From assembly GCA_027482185.1 (NCBI GenBank), contig JAIXWF010000022.1, positions 558,001 through 622,000 on the forward strand: 64,000 nt of DNA, written 5' to 3'. The position numbers and the translations under genes were made by a program. Below the pieces are notes generated by a model. That model was not told the origin of the DNA, ran no database searches, and saw only the letters and a list, made by a program, of their open reading frames with translations. Below are positions 29,101 through 37,429 of this stretch, in pieces; within the stretch, counting starts at the first letter, position 1, and the number at the start of each line of letters is the position of its first letter. This stretch comes from Opitutaceae bacterium (GTDB taxonomy: Bacteria > Verrucomicrobiota > Verrucomicrobiia > Opitutales > Opitutaceae).

Positions 29101-29327
29101 GAAGCGGAATCGGATAGATACCAGCCGGTTAGGTCGACCGTGACGGCGTCGGGATTGTGGATTTCGATCCAATCCGAATATGCGCCGTCGCTGTCCGAAA
29201 GCGTCCGCGAATTGGCGGCCATGAATTCGCTGATCAACGGTTCCGCGCGGGTGAGCGGGAAGCTCGCCACGAAGACGAGCGCCAGCCACAGCGGGCGGAG
29301 AAGGTTGAAGGAGGACCGAGGAATCAT
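26175..29327 (-). CDS. CotH-kinase family surface protein with lamin-tail and repeat domains
   Basis: The start at 29327 exposes a signal peptide (to about residue 29). Next is a lamin-tail domain (about 30-150) with DWIEIHN and LTGWYLSD, a linker and a CotH-type kinase domain (about 285-620) with GSSSAEFPKKGYNLKF, WALVAPWSF and the metal-binding WDFDRALGSYW. Then comes a chitobiase-like YTLDGSDPR segment and two C-terminal copies of the ~120-residue repeat (about 795-920 and 925-1050). CotH proteins phosphorylate secreted proteins in spores and fungi; LTD-CotH fusions are widespread in Planctomycetes and Verrucomicrobia without known targets. The downstream ends of this and the divergent PhoD gene share a domain. 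Confidence 0.85.
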   Translation of the reverse strand: MIPRSSFNLLRPLWLALVFVASFPLTRAEPLISEFMAANSRTLSDSDGAYSDWIEIHNPDAVTVDLTGWYLSDSASNKTKWQFPAISLPPGGYVVVFASSKNRRDPLAPLHTNFSLSASGEYLGLTKPDGVTVVSEFAPSYPPQADDVSYGFAPKQGGGFFPAAVLAQATPGTENAASSSLILSETVTFSRASGPFRNTFSLNLSGASQDQDIRYVLALGPQAATAPEPTFDSPIFNAALPISQSTLIRAAVFSRDGSRRGPVATAYFAHVNSSLATFSSQLPILVVDSLGSGPLAKDGVDHPSWIFQYAPRQSGQPSLNGTPEMVSTLTSTVRGSSSAEFPKKGYNLKFTDPNGSKREQSLLDLPAYEKWALVAPWSFDLSYVNNAFVYSLSNQMGRWAPRTRMVEVFLNAGGDDIDQSDYAGIYVVTDRIEIAKGRVDLETMLPGDVSGKALTGGYILKLDTQDPDEIGWKTQRNLPDDPHSSVVLVSPKAEDIAPAQLDYIRNYVQRMEDALVRDRDAGWGQRTYLDYIDRASWVDHHLLNTFVCNPDALVRSAYFNKPRGGRLAAGPVWDFDRALGSYWDERSFRWDVWSGLGATDVWRNGWWGILVQDPEFMQDWVDRWQSLRRNELSRSGLLTLVDSLTQNLVSAAADRDAAKWPDNRSPRGSYAEQIEEMRRWVTRRAEWIDAQFLAAPAIAASGGTLTFTAPAGAQLVYTLDGSDPRSLGGEIAPNAIITSAPLTVPADANVHVRSYRADLKNVFPGSPWSSAVGGETSSPLAPVARLVNISTRALVGSGENALIAGVVVADTEGKRFLSRAVGPALAAFGASGYVPDPQLSIFSPSGSELFRNNSWETGPDAVALPALARSVGAFPLPAGSNDSALASPVSAGAYTLQISSPSGQNGIGLAELYDIDGYGRTVNLSARGMVRSGDGVMIGGFVISGPAYKRMLIRAVGPTLSAFGLTDALADPVVTIYSGSKVVATNDRWENSELVAAMTSASKNAGAFALASGSEDAALFITLPPGAYTVEVKGKNGAEGIALLEIYEVP

Positions 29328-29576
29328 GGAATGCGTTGGCGAAACCCCATGACGCCGCATCTGCCGTCCGGGTTAAGAAACATTTGGGTAAATGTACGGG
29401 GAAGAATGCGCGGCACTCGGGAACAGAAGCCGAGGTAATTTCGTCCCGAGCCGCAGTCCGGTTGGAACTTTTACCCGGGGTTGACGCCACTACGTGCAAG
29501 TAGCCCGGCTCATTGCGGAAATTTTCCCTTGCGCCTCCGAAATGCGGGCCGAGCTTAACCCTATCCCCCTCGGTTT

Positions 29577-31304
29577 ATGTTGATTCGAGTTACCCTGCTC
29601 TGGCTGGCCCTGTCCGGGGCGTTGTTCGCCCAAGGGACTTCTCCGTTCATTGGCGGGGTGTGGAGCGGTAACGTGACGCCGACCAGTGCGACGGTGGCGA
29701 CGCGCCTCACGGCGACCGGCCTGCGGGCCCGCCTTGTGGTCAGCGTGAATCCCAATCTGTTGCCGGCGCTGTATTCGTCCGTCGTCACCACGGCAGCCGC
29801 GTCCGGCAACGCCGTGAAGCTGACGGTCCAGGGCCTGAAACCGGACACCGATTATTACTACGGTGTGGAAGTCGCGGGAGTCTTGCGGGCGGAAACCGAA
29901 TCGCGCGGCCGCTTCCGTACCTTCCCGCTCGGCCGCGGCTCCTTCAAAATCGCATTCGGTTCCTGCGGCGACTACCGGCACCCCGAGCAGTCCGCCTTCG
30001 ACGCGATTCTGCGCGAGCGCCCGCTGCTGTTCATCCACATGGGTGACCTGCATTACAGCGATACGAACAGCACCAATGCGGACGACTACCGCGCCAACTA
30101 CGATCAGGTGCTGGGGCATCTCAACCAAGGCGCGATGTACCGCGGGCTGCCCGTCGCCTACATGTGGGACGACCACGATTACTGCGGCAACGATGCCGAC
30201 TCGACCGCGATCGGTCGCGACACGGCCCGCAGCGTGTACCGCGAACGGGTTCCGCATTATCCGATCGGTTCGGCGGGCGGCACGATTGCCCAGGCGTTCT
30301 CCATCGGCCGCGTCCGGGTGATCATGTCGGACCTGCGCAGCGGTTCCTCTCCGGCCGCGACCAAGGAATCGGCTTCGAAGTCGCGCTTGGGCACGGGCCA
30401 GAAGGCGTGGTTCAAGCAGGAGCTCATCAATGCGCGCGACAGCGGCTTCCCGCTCGTCCTGTGGGTGAATCCCGATCCTTGGATTTCGCCGCCCGAACTC
30501 GGCTCGGACACGTGGGGCGGGCATGCCACCGAGCGCGTGGAGATCGCGAACTTCATCCGCGACAACCGCATTTCCAACGTCGTGATGCTCTCCGGCGACA
30601 TGCACGGCCTCGCGTTCGACGACGGCACGAATTCCGATTACGCGACGGGCGGCGGCGCCCCGCTCACGGTCCTGCATGCGGCGGCGCTGAGCAGCGACGG
30701 TTCGGTGAAGGGCGGCCCGTATTCCGGTGGCGCGCTGCCGGGCAACAAGCAGTACGGCATCCTCGAAGTCTATGACAACGGCGGCCCGAGCGTCGCTTGC
30801 CGTTTCCTCGGGATCCGCGTCGGCGAAGGCCCGAAGCTGACCCATATCTTCAGCAGCTCCGCCTACGCGCCCGGTTCCGAGCAGGCGCTGGTCAACATTT
30901 CCACGCTCGCGAAAGTGACGTCGGCCGATGATTCCCTCGTGAGCGGTTTCGTGATCTCGGGCAGCGCCAACCGCAATGTGCTGATCCGGGCTGTCGGCCC
31001 GACGCTGGCGTCGTTCGGCGTGGCGGACGCGATGAAATTCCCGCAGCTGGCGGTGTACCGCGGCGAGGACCTCGTCGCCGCCAACTCCGGTTGGGCCCTC
31101 GATGCCGCGAACCGCGCCGCCGACGGCGCGGCCGTGCGGCTCACGGCGGCGTTCGACCGGGCGGGAGCGTTCCGCCTGATCGACGAATCCAGCCACGATG
31201 CGGCGCTTTCGCTTTCGCTGAGCCCCGGTGCCTACACGGTGCGGGTGAAGAGCGGCGACGGTTCCCCGGGCTCCACGTTGCTCGAGGTCTACGATCTGCC
31301 GTAA
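29577..31304 (+). CDS. PhoD-like alkaline phosphatase with C-terminal repeat domain
   Basis: A signal peptide (1-19) is followed by a fibronectin-like N-domain (25-120) and a PhoD-type metallophosphatase core with FGSCGD (about 126), HMGDLHY (about 152), WDDHDYCGND (about 196) and LSGDMHG (about 340), all metal-binding segments. PhoD enzymes are Ca2+/Fe3+ phosphomonoesterase/phosphodiesterases. The last ~125 residues are the Opitutaceae-type repeat domain, which ends in the same EVYDLP as its relatives. Periplasmic or extracellular. No Pho box was recognised in the 249-nt spacer upstream. Confidence 0.88.
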   Translation: MLIRVTLLWLALSGALFAQGTSPFIGGVWSGNVTPTSATVATRLTATGLRARLVVSVNPNLLPALYSSVVTTAAASGNAVKLTVQGLKPDTDYYYGVEVAGVLRAETESRGRFRTFPLGRGSFKIAFGSCGDYRHPEQSAFDAILRERPLLFIHMGDLHYSDTNSTNADDYRANYDQVLGHLNQGAMYRGLPVAYMWDDHDYCGNDADSTAIGRDTARSVYRERVPHYPIGSAGGTIAQAFSIGRVRVIMSDLRSGSSPAATKESASKSRLGTGQKAWFKQELINARDSGFPLVLWVNPDPWISPPELGSDTWGGHATERVEIANFIRDNRISNVVMLSGDMHGLAFDDGTNSDYATGGGAPLTVLHAAALSSDGSVKGGPYSGGALPGNKQYGILEVYDNGGPSVACRFLGIRVGEGPKLTHIFSSSAYAPGSEQALVNISTLAKVTSADDSLVSGFVISGSANRNVLIRAVGPTLASFGVADAMKFPQLAVYRGEDLVAANSGWALDAANRAADGAAVRLTAAFDRAGAFRLIDESSHDAALSLSLSPGAYTVRVKSGDGSPGSTLLEVYDLP

Positions 31305-31396
31305 GCGCGGAAAGGCTGCGGTGACGGCCGCGCGGTTTGGCGCGCCGGACGCAGAATGACCTTGCGCCGCGGCGCGCGCGGGTTTTCGTCCGCGTT

Positions 31397-31497
31397 GCCT
31401 GTAGGGGTGTCCTCCGCGGAGGACTGAGATTGCGGTGCGACCGGCCGCTCGACCCTTCGAACCTGGACGGATCATGCCGACGAAGGAAACAGCAGGC
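31397..31497 (+). ncRNA. TPP (thiamin pyrophosphate) riboswitch
   Basis: The conserved THI-element core is clear: AGGGGTG (31403-31409), the CTGAGA box (31424-31429) after a small TCCTCC/GGAGGA stem, ACCC (31452-31455), TTCGAACCTG (31456-31465), and ATCATGCCGACGAAGGAAA (31471-31489). Outer stem P1 is GCCTG (31397-31401) with CAGGC (31493-31497). It lies in the leader of the TonB-dependent receptor. Confidence 0.92.
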
Positions 31498-31514
31498 GCC
31501 GCAGGAGCGCCATC

Positions 31515-31531
31515 GGGGCGCGCGGCGCCCC
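31515..31531 (+). promoter_or_regulatory. Candidate expression-platform hairpin of the TPP riboswitch
   Basis: GGGGCGC-gcg-GCGCCCC follows the aptamer by 17 nt. There is no T tract, so control is more likely at translation initiation or through Rho than by an intrinsic terminator. The receptor start is 39 nt further on. Confidence 0.45.
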
Positions 31532-31569
31532 TCCGACGGACGTTTGGCCGGGTTGCGGGCAGCATCCAC

Positions 31570-33684
31570 ATGACGTCCAAGAATTCATTCCTGCCCATCC
31601 TTGCCGCGCTCGCCGCGGCCAGCGCGCCGCTGGGTGCCCAGCCGGTGCCTCCCGTCGCTCTGGCGCCGCTGCGCGTGACGGCCGACCTCTGGGAATCGCC
31701 GCTCGTGCGGATTCCGGCCAGTGTCAGTGTATTCTCCGGGCCCGCTTTGGACGGCGGGGCGGGGCGGCACTTCGGCGATCTCGTCGACGGGATCCCGAAT
31801 TTCACCTGGAGCGGCGGCACCTCGCGGCCGCGCTATTTCCAAATCCGCGGCGTGGGCGAGAACTCCCAGTACGAGGGCGAAACGCCGGACTCGACCGTTC
31901 GTTTTCTGATCGACGACCTTGATTTCACGGGGCTCGGCACCGTCGGCGCGACCTTCGATCTCGAGCAGACCGAGGTGCTGCGCGGGCCCCAGGCCGGCGC
32001 CTTCGGTGCGAACGCGGCGGGCGGGGTCGTGCGCCTCGTCACCGCGGCGCCCACGCCGTTCTGGACCGGCCAAGTCGAAGCCACGGCGGGCGGCGACGGA
32101 TTGCGCGCCGGCGGATTCGCGCTGGGCGGGCCGCTCGACCGGGCCCGGCCGGACCGCTTGATGGCGCGTCTCGCCTTGTACCGCAGCTCCGCCGACGGCT
32201 TCCGCCGCAACGTCACCCTTGGCGCCGACACGAATGCCCGCGACGAGCTTTCCGCCCGGCTGCGCGTCACGCTCAATCCGGCGCCCGCGTGGCGCTGGGA
32301 GGCGGCGCTGCTCTATGCCGAGGCGGACAACGGCTACGACGAGTTCGCCCTGGACAACAACGGCCGCCGCACGTTCAGCAACCGCCCGGGCCGCGACGAG
32401 CAGCAGTCGCTGGCCGGCAGCCTCCGCGGCACGTTCACCGGGTGGCCGGAGCTGCGCCTCACCAGCATCACCGCCGCGAACGGCACGAAATCGCGCTACA
32501 GCTACGACGACGACTGGACGGCGGCCTCGTACGACGGGTTCAGCGACCTGCGGCGCGAGCGCGACGGCGCGAGCCAGGAACTGCGGCTCGATTCCGCCGC
32601 CGCCCGGGCCGCGGCCGGGCCGGTCGACCGCTGGACGCTGGGCCTCTTTGCGGCGCGCACCGACGAGGCCACCCGCTACACCAACGAGGATCCGTCGAAC
32701 CTCCGCGGCCTCGTCACCGACTACGCCGCGCGGAACGTCGCGGCCTACGGCCAGGCGGCGCACGATTTCTCCCCGCGCACGCGCCTGACCGCGGGCCTGC
32801 GCTGGGAGTCGCTGGACGTGACGGGCGCCGGCACGCGCACGCGTTTCCGGAAGAGCCGCGGCACCTTCGATCCCGTCGTTTCGTTCGCGCCGCGGTTCGA
32901 CGACACCCTGGTCGGCGGCAAGCTGGCCCTCGAGCACCTGCTCACGGAACGGCACCTCGGCTTCGTGTCCCTGACGCGCGGATACAAGGGCGGCGGGGTG
33001 AACGTCGACGCGCGCATCAACCCGCCCGCGGACCCGCTCGTCTACGGCACGGAGACGCTGTGGAACTGGGAGGCCGGGCTCCGCGGCCATTGGCACGACG
33101 GCCGCGTGACCGGCGAAGTGACCGCATTCCTGTTGGAGCGCCGCGCCGCGCAGGTCCGCGACTCCGCGGGTTTCGGGGGCAACTACCGGTTCTTCACCGC
33201 CAACGCGAACCGGGCGCGGGTGTCCGGGCTCGAGGCGGCCGGGACCTGGACGTTCGCGCGCGACTGGTCGCTGCACGGGTCGCTCGGTCTGATGGATTCC
33301 GAGCTGGCGCCGTTCACGCTGGGCAACGGCAACCGCGGCGGCGGCCGGCGCCTCGCCAACACGCCGCCGCGCGGGCACACGTTGGCGCTGCGCTACCGGC
33401 CGGCGGCGGGGTTTTTCGCGCAGGCGGAGTGGGTGAGCCGGGCCGAGCAATTCGATTCCAACAACCAGGACGAGGCGCGCCGCGCCTTCGACGTGCTCCA
33501 CGCCTCCGCCGGCTACCGGCAAGGGCCGTGGACGCTCACCGTCTGGGCCCGCAACCTGACCGACCGCGTTTACGACAAGCGGGTGTTCTTTTTCGGCAAC
33601 GAGGACCCCGATTACGTGCCGACCCGCTACACCACGCGGGCGGATCCGCGGCAGGTCGGCGTGACGTTGGCCCGGCGTTTCTGA
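31570..33684 (+). CDS. TonB-dependent receptor, probably for thiamin or a precursor
   Basis: The ATG at 31570 gives a signal peptide (1-24), a TonB-box-like segment (RVTADLW, 36-42), a plug domain (about 50-160; PASVSVFSG, RGPQAGAFGANAAGGVV) and a 22-strand-type barrel ending in Phe (ARRF). The length of 704 aa is normal. Family membership alone does not give the ligand. The TPP riboswitch in the leader indicates control by thiamin pyrophosphate, so uptake of thiamin, its phosphate or a pyrimidine/thiazole precursor is the best inference. No inner-membrane thiamin transporter is adjacent. Confidence 0.92.
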   Translation: MTSKNSFLPILAALAAASAPLGAQPVPPVALAPLRVTADLWESPLVRIPASVSVFSGPALDGGAGRHFGDLVDGIPNFTWSGGTSRPRYFQIRGVGENSQYEGETPDSTVRFLIDDLDFTGLGTVGATFDLEQTEVLRGPQAGAFGANAAGGVVRLVTAAPTPFWTGQVEATAGGDGLRAGGFALGGPLDRARPDRLMARLALYRSSADGFRRNVTLGADTNARDELSARLRVTLNPAPAWRWEAALLYAEADNGYDEFALDNNGRRTFSNRPGRDEQQSLAGSLRGTFTGWPELRLTSITAANGTKSRYSYDDDWTAASYDGFSDLRRERDGASQELRLDSAAARAAAGPVDRWTLGLFAARTDEATRYTNEDPSNLRGLVTDYAARNVAAYGQAAHDFSPRTRLTAGLRWESLDVTGAGTRTRFRKSRGTFDPVVSFAPRFDDTLVGGKLALEHLLTERHLGFVSLTRGYKGGGVNVDARINPPADPLVYGTETLWNWEAGLRGHWHDGRVTGEVTAFLLERRAAQVRDSAGFGGNYRFFTANANRARVSGLEAAGTWTFARDWSLHGSLGLMDSELAPFTLGNGNRGGGRRLANTPPRGHTLALRYRPAAGFFAQAEWVSRAEQFDSNNQDEARRAFDVLHASAGYRQGPWTLTVWARNLTDRVYDKRVFFFGNEDPDYVPTRYTTRADPRQVGVTLARRF

Positions 33685-33745
33685 ACGCGGCGGCGGCAAG
33701 CTCCCGCTTGCGGAGTCGGGGCCGGTGCGTTTTCGTCGGCCCTTC

Positions 33746-34339
33746 ATGATTTCGCTGCACGAAGGCAAGGGCCCGAAGGTCAAGAAGCAGCCCGAGCGGG
33801 TGCTGACCCTGCGGCTGGCCGTGACCGGCTGCCAGCCGCGGATCTGGCGGCGCTTCGCGGTGCGGGAATCGATGTGGCTCTCGCGCCTGCACGACAGCAT
33901 CCAGATCGCCTTCGACTGGTTCGATTACCAGACGCACGCGTTCAACCTCGACAACCAGCGGTACGGCAACCCGCTGAAGCGCGACGAGCTCACGATCGAG
34001 GACGACCGCGACGTCACGCTCGGCGATCTCGATCTCGAGCACCGCGAGCGGGTGACCTACGGCTACCACTTCGGCGAGGGCTGGCAGGTCGAGATCAAGG
34101 TGGAGAAGGCCTCGGCCCCCGAGAAGGGCGCCACCTATCCGGTTTGCCTCGCCGGCGAGCGGGCCGGGCCGCCCGAGGACTGCGGCGGGCTCGAGGCGTT
34201 CCACGACATGCTGGCCTGTATCAAGGAGCCGCATACGGAGCTCGGCCGCGAGTGGCTCGAGTGGCTCGGGCCGGACTACCATCCCGAGGTCTGCGACCTG
34301 GAGAAGATCAACAAGGCGCTGAAGAAACTCGGGAAGTAG
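33746..34339 (+). CDS. pRiA4b ORF-3-like protein
   Basis: The 197-aa protein matches the plasmid pRiA4b ORF-3 family: LRLAVTGCQPRIWRRF near residue 25, then LHDSIQIAFDWFDYQTHAF, GYHFGEGWQVEI about 113-124 and CGGLEAFHDML (family D/C-GG motif) about 153. The family occurs on plasmids and near mobile genes; its biochemical role is not known. The ATG at 33746 was preferred over an in-frame GTG at 33725. It is convergent with the SLOG gene and marks the left edge of the accessory island. Confidence 0.85.
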   Translation: MISLHEGKGPKVKKQPERVLTLRLAVTGCQPRIWRRFAVRESMWLSRLHDSIQIAFDWFDYQTHAFNLDNQRYGNPLKRDELTIEDDRDVTLGDLDLEHRERVTYGYHFGEGWQVEIKVEKASAPEKGATYPVCLAGERAGPPEDCGGLEAFHDMLACIKEPHTELGREWLEWLGPDYHPEVCDLEKINKALKKLGK

Positions 34340-34351
34340 CCCGCGTTGCGC

Positions 34352-34371
34352 GGCGCCCCCGCGGGGAGCGC
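34352..34371. terminator. GC hairpin between convergent genes
   Basis: GGCGCCCCC and GGGGAGCGCC pair with one mismatch directly before the stop codon of the minus-strand gene. There is no T tract, so its use as terminator is uncertain. Confidence 0.35.
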
Positions 34372-34372
34372 C

Positions 34373-35857
34373 TCAGTGCGTCTCGGAGAAGCTGGTGATC
34401 GAGTGCCACTCGAACACTTCCTGGAGCAGGGCGCGTTCGGCTTTGGCGATCACGCGCTCGAGCGCGCCCCAGGTCTGGACGAAAGCGGCTTCCTTGCGGG
34501 CCGCCTCGAGGCGGATGTGCATTTCGCGGTAGCGGGCGACGCGGCGGTGCAGGTCGTTGATCGAGATCAGCGAGATGAAGCCGGCCGCGAGCACGGGCAG
34601 CACGATCGGACCGAAGCCGAAGATTCCCATCTCCACCCAGGGCGGCGCGATCGGGTGCGCGAGCGTGCTGTGCAGCGCGTAGACGGCGGTGAACACGATC
34701 GCGAGGACGGAACTGATCGTGAAGCCGAGCCGCAGGCGCGCGAGCTGCGGCACCGCTTTGGATTCCTGGCGCGCGAAGTAGGCGCGCTGGCCGTCGATGC
34801 GTTCACGCAGGTAGCGTTGCTTGAATTCGTCGAAAGGCGCCGGCCGGGAGCGCGCGGAACGGCGCTGCAGCACGTCGAGCGAACGCCGCAGGGGTTCGAG
34901 GCCGGCCCAGTCGAAGTCGTCGAAGAGCCGGACGGCCCGGGGCAGGCCCCAGGTGGCGAGGGCGCTGCGGGTGATCTCCGCCGCGAGGCGGCTGCGGACC
35001 CAATCGTGCTGGTGCCGGTGGTGGCGCACCACCAGCGCCACGCCGAGCGCGCCGAAGAGGCAGAGCAGTTTGCCCCACGGCATGGCGGCATGGTGGAGGT
35101 GGAAAGCGAGACTGGCCGCGGCCAGCGCCGTCGCGGTCACGTGCAGGCCCACGGTCGCCGTGATCAGCCGCCGGAAATGCGGCGCGCCGTGCGTGGCCGC
35201 ATGGTCGACCTTGAGGTGGAAGGCCTGGACGCGCCGGAAACCCTCGTCCGCCCCCGCCGGGAGGTTGCCCGCGGGCACGGAGGGCAGGGCGTTGAGCTTG
35301 GCGAGGTGGCGGTCGCCGACCTGCAGGGATTCGAAATGCTCTTTCCGGACCGCAAGGGTCAGGGCGTCGACGATGATGAGCGGACGCTGCAGTTCGCGCG
35401 CGTAGGCCACGATTTCCGCGGTGCCGCCGCGGCCGCGGGACGGCTCGCCGTCCCACACCGCGATCAGCAGGTCGCAGTGGTTTACCGTTTCCATGCCGCC
35501 GTCGAGGTACGAATCCTCGCGGCGGCCGCGCTCGCTGATCACGCGGACATGCTCGGCCTCGCCGAGCAGCATCTCGACTTCGCGCCATTCGGTTTCGCTG
35601 AAATCGCGGCGGAACTCGGCGGGCGGCAGCGGCAGCACCGCTTCCCAACCGAGGCCGAGTGCGAGCGAGGTCTTGGCAAAGATCATGTCGCTGCCGGCGG
35701 CCACCGACGACAACGCGAGCCATTCCACGCCGGCTTCGGCGCGCAGCCCCGACAGGGTTTCGCGCAGCACCCGCTCGACGCCCGCCGGATCGCGCACGTT
35801 GCGGTGGCCGGTGAAGCCGGCCACGTGAAAGACCGGCAACTGGTCGCTTTCCGCCAT
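34373..35857 (-). CDS. SLOG-domain protein with four transmembrane segments (putative nucleotide-gated effector)
   Basis: Residues 8-165 have the Rossmann-like SLOG pattern: AGFTGHRN (13-20), SVAAGSDMI (51-59), a Leu-Pro-Leu-Pro end to the next strand (75-78), LIAVWDG (131-137) and GRGGT (142-146). SLOG domains bind nucleotide derivatives; in ThsA of Thoeris one binds a cyclic ADP-ribose isomer. Membrane pairs at about 231-252/262-278 and 377-398/409-431 frame a basic cytoplasmic stretch, and the C-terminus is helical, as in SLOG-associated transmembrane effectors of bacterial conflict systems. It is divergent from the SIR2-TIR gene across 172 nt. Ligand and membrane effect are inferred. Start at 35857 fits the domain boundary. 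Confidence 0.8.
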   Translation of the reverse strand: MAESDQLPVFHVAGFTGHRNVRDPAGVERVLRETLSGLRAEAGVEWLALSSVAAGSDMIFAKTSLALGLGWEAVLPLPPAEFRRDFSETEWREVEMLLGEAEHVRVISERGRREDSYLDGGMETVNHCDLLIAVWDGEPSRGRGGTAEIVAYARELQRPLIIVDALTLAVRKEHFESLQVGDRHLAKLNALPSVPAGNLPAGADEGFRRVQAFHLKVDHAATHGAPHFRRLITATVGLHVTATALAAASLAFHLHHAAMPWGKLLCLFGALGVALVVRHHRHQHDWVRSRLAAEITRSALATWGLPRAVRLFDDFDWAGLEPLRRSLDVLQRRSARSRPAPFDEFKQRYLRERIDGQRAYFARQESKAVPQLARLRLGFTISSVLAIVFTAVYALHSTLAHPIAPPWVEMGIFGFGPIVLPVLAAGFISLISINDLHRRVARYREMHIRLEAARKEAAFVQTWGALERVIAKAERALLQEVFEWHSITSFSETH

Positions 35858-36029
35858 GGGGGCGCAATGTGTCCGTTTCCGCCGGAGGGGTGTCAACGGC
35901 GAAGGGGCCCGGGCCGCCGGCAACGTCGGCCAGAATCGGCTCGCTTCCCGGCCGGGCGCCTCTCAGCAAAGGGCCCGTGCGTTTTCTGTTTTCCAAGGCC
36001 GACCGCGCGGCGGGACGGCGTCGGATGCC

Positions 36030-37424
36030 ATGATCCAACCGGACCCCGATGCGCCGGGCGAGTCGGTCGACTCGGCCTTTGACGACGACGCCTGGGAAGA
36101 CCTCCTCAACTACATCGAGGAGCGCCGGGTGATCCCGATCGTCGGCCCGGAATTGCTTCGCGTCGAGACGGACACGGGCTCGCGGTTGCTCTACGACTGG
36201 ATGGCCGAGAAACTGGCGGCGCGCCTCGGCGTCGATGTCCGCGCGTTGCCGCAGCCGTACACGTTGAACGACGTGGTGTGCTGGTTCCTTTCGTCCCGCG
36301 GCCGGCGAGAGGACGCCTACACGCGGCTGCGCACGATCCTGCGGGAAACGACGTTCGGCCCGCCGCCCGCCCTGCGGCAGCTCGCGCAGATCACGGACTT
36401 CGACCTGTTTGTCTCGACGACGTTCGACCCGCTGCTGGAGAACGCGCTCAACGCCGAGCGCTTCGGCGGACAACCCTCCACCGAGGTGATCGCGTATGCG
36501 CCCAACCGCGTCGCCGATCTGACCGTAGAACGCGAGCGCCAGCAGCGGCCGGTCGTGTACCACTTGCTCGGGCGGCTTTCGGCGTCGCCGACCTATGTGC
36601 TCTCCGACGAGGACACGCTCGAGTTCGTCTGCGCGCTGCAGAGCGAGCACCTGACGCCCGAAAAACTTTTCCACGAACTGGAGCACAACCACCTGCTCCT
36701 TATCGGGAGCAATTTCTCGAACTGGCTCGCCCGGCTTTTCCTGCGCATGGCCAAACGGCGGCGGCTGTCGGACCCGCGCGACGTCGGCGAGATCGTGGCC
36801 GACAGCCACGCGCCGCGGGACCGGCGGCTGATGTCGTTCCTCCAGCAGGTGAGCGTGCGCACGCGCGTCTATTCGGGCGCCGAGAAATTCGTCGCGGAGC
36901 TGCATGCGCGCTGGCAGGCGCGGCGCGGCCGCAGCGCTTCCGGCCTGCCCGGCGCCGGCCAAACGCAGCGTTTTCTCCCGCCCGAACGCGAAATGCCGGA
37001 GCACGCCGTCTTCATCAGCTACGCCCGCGAGGACTTGGCCGCGGTGCAGAAGCTGAAGGCGGCGCTCGATGCGGCGGGCGTGACGACGTGGTTCGACATG
37101 GATCGGCTCGAGAGCGGCGACGACTACGACCGCAAGATCCGGCAGAACATCGCGCGGTGCGCCTACTTCCTGCCGGTGGTCTCGGCGACGACCCAGCGCC
37201 GGCACGAGGCGTACTTCCGGCGCGAGTGGAGCTATGCCGTGGACCGCGCGCGCAATATCGCCGAAGGCGGCGTCTTCATTCTGCCCGTGTGCATCGACGG
37301 CACCGGCGAGGCCGAGGCCCTTGTGCCCGAGCGCTTCAAGGCGCTGCATTTCACCCGTGCTCCCGGCGGCGAAGCGCCGCCCGAATTCGCCCGCCGGCTT
37401 GCCGAGCTGGGCGCCCGCCGCTGA
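36030..37424 (+). CDS. SIR2-TIR fusion protein (putative NAD-consuming immune protein)
   Basis: Residues ~30-300 are SIR2-like: VIPIVGPELL (34-43) at the nucleotide loop, STTFDPLLE (129-137) and VVYHLLG (175-181) with the His expected at the active site (His178). The Asn of the usual T-N-x-D motif reads Thr131. Residues ~325-450 are a TIR domain: VFISYARED (327-335), WFDMDRLESG (354-363) and FRREW (396-400), where Glu399 aligns with the catalytic Glu of NADase TIR domains. Either domain could hydrolyse or cyclise NAD. It stands 5 nt before the nSTAND1 gene, so the two are translationally linked. No signal or membrane segment. Confidence 0.85.
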   Translation: MIQPDPDAPGESVDSAFDDDAWEDLLNYIEERRVIPIVGPELLRVETDTGSRLLYDWMAEKLAARLGVDVRALPQPYTLNDVVCWFLSSRGRREDAYTRLRTILRETTFGPPPALRQLAQITDFDLFVSTTFDPLLENALNAERFGGQPSTEVIAYAPNRVADLTVERERQQRPVVYHLLGRLSASPTYVLSDEDTLEFVCALQSEHLTPEKLFHELEHNHLLLIGSNFSNWLARLFLRMAKRRRLSDPRDVGEIVADSHAPRDRRLMSFLQQVSVRTRVYSGAEKFVAELHARWQARRGRSASGLPGAGQTQRFLPPEREMPEHAVFISYAREDLAAVQKLKAALDAAGVTTWFDMDRLESGDDYDRKIRQNIARCAYFLPVVSATTQRRHEAYFRREWSYAVDRARNIAEGGVFILPVCIDGTGEAEALVPERFKALHFTRAPGGEAPPEFARRLAELGARR

Positions 37425-37429
37425 ACCCC

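Noticed and set aside
29361-29576. Pho box upstream of the PhoD-like gene
   Set aside because: No tandem 7-nt direct repeats with the CTTTCAT-type pattern could be made out.
31474-31569. Start of the TonB receptor at an in-frame ATG inside the riboswitch
   Set aside because: The ATG is part of the conserved aptamer core, and the signal peptide begins at 31570.
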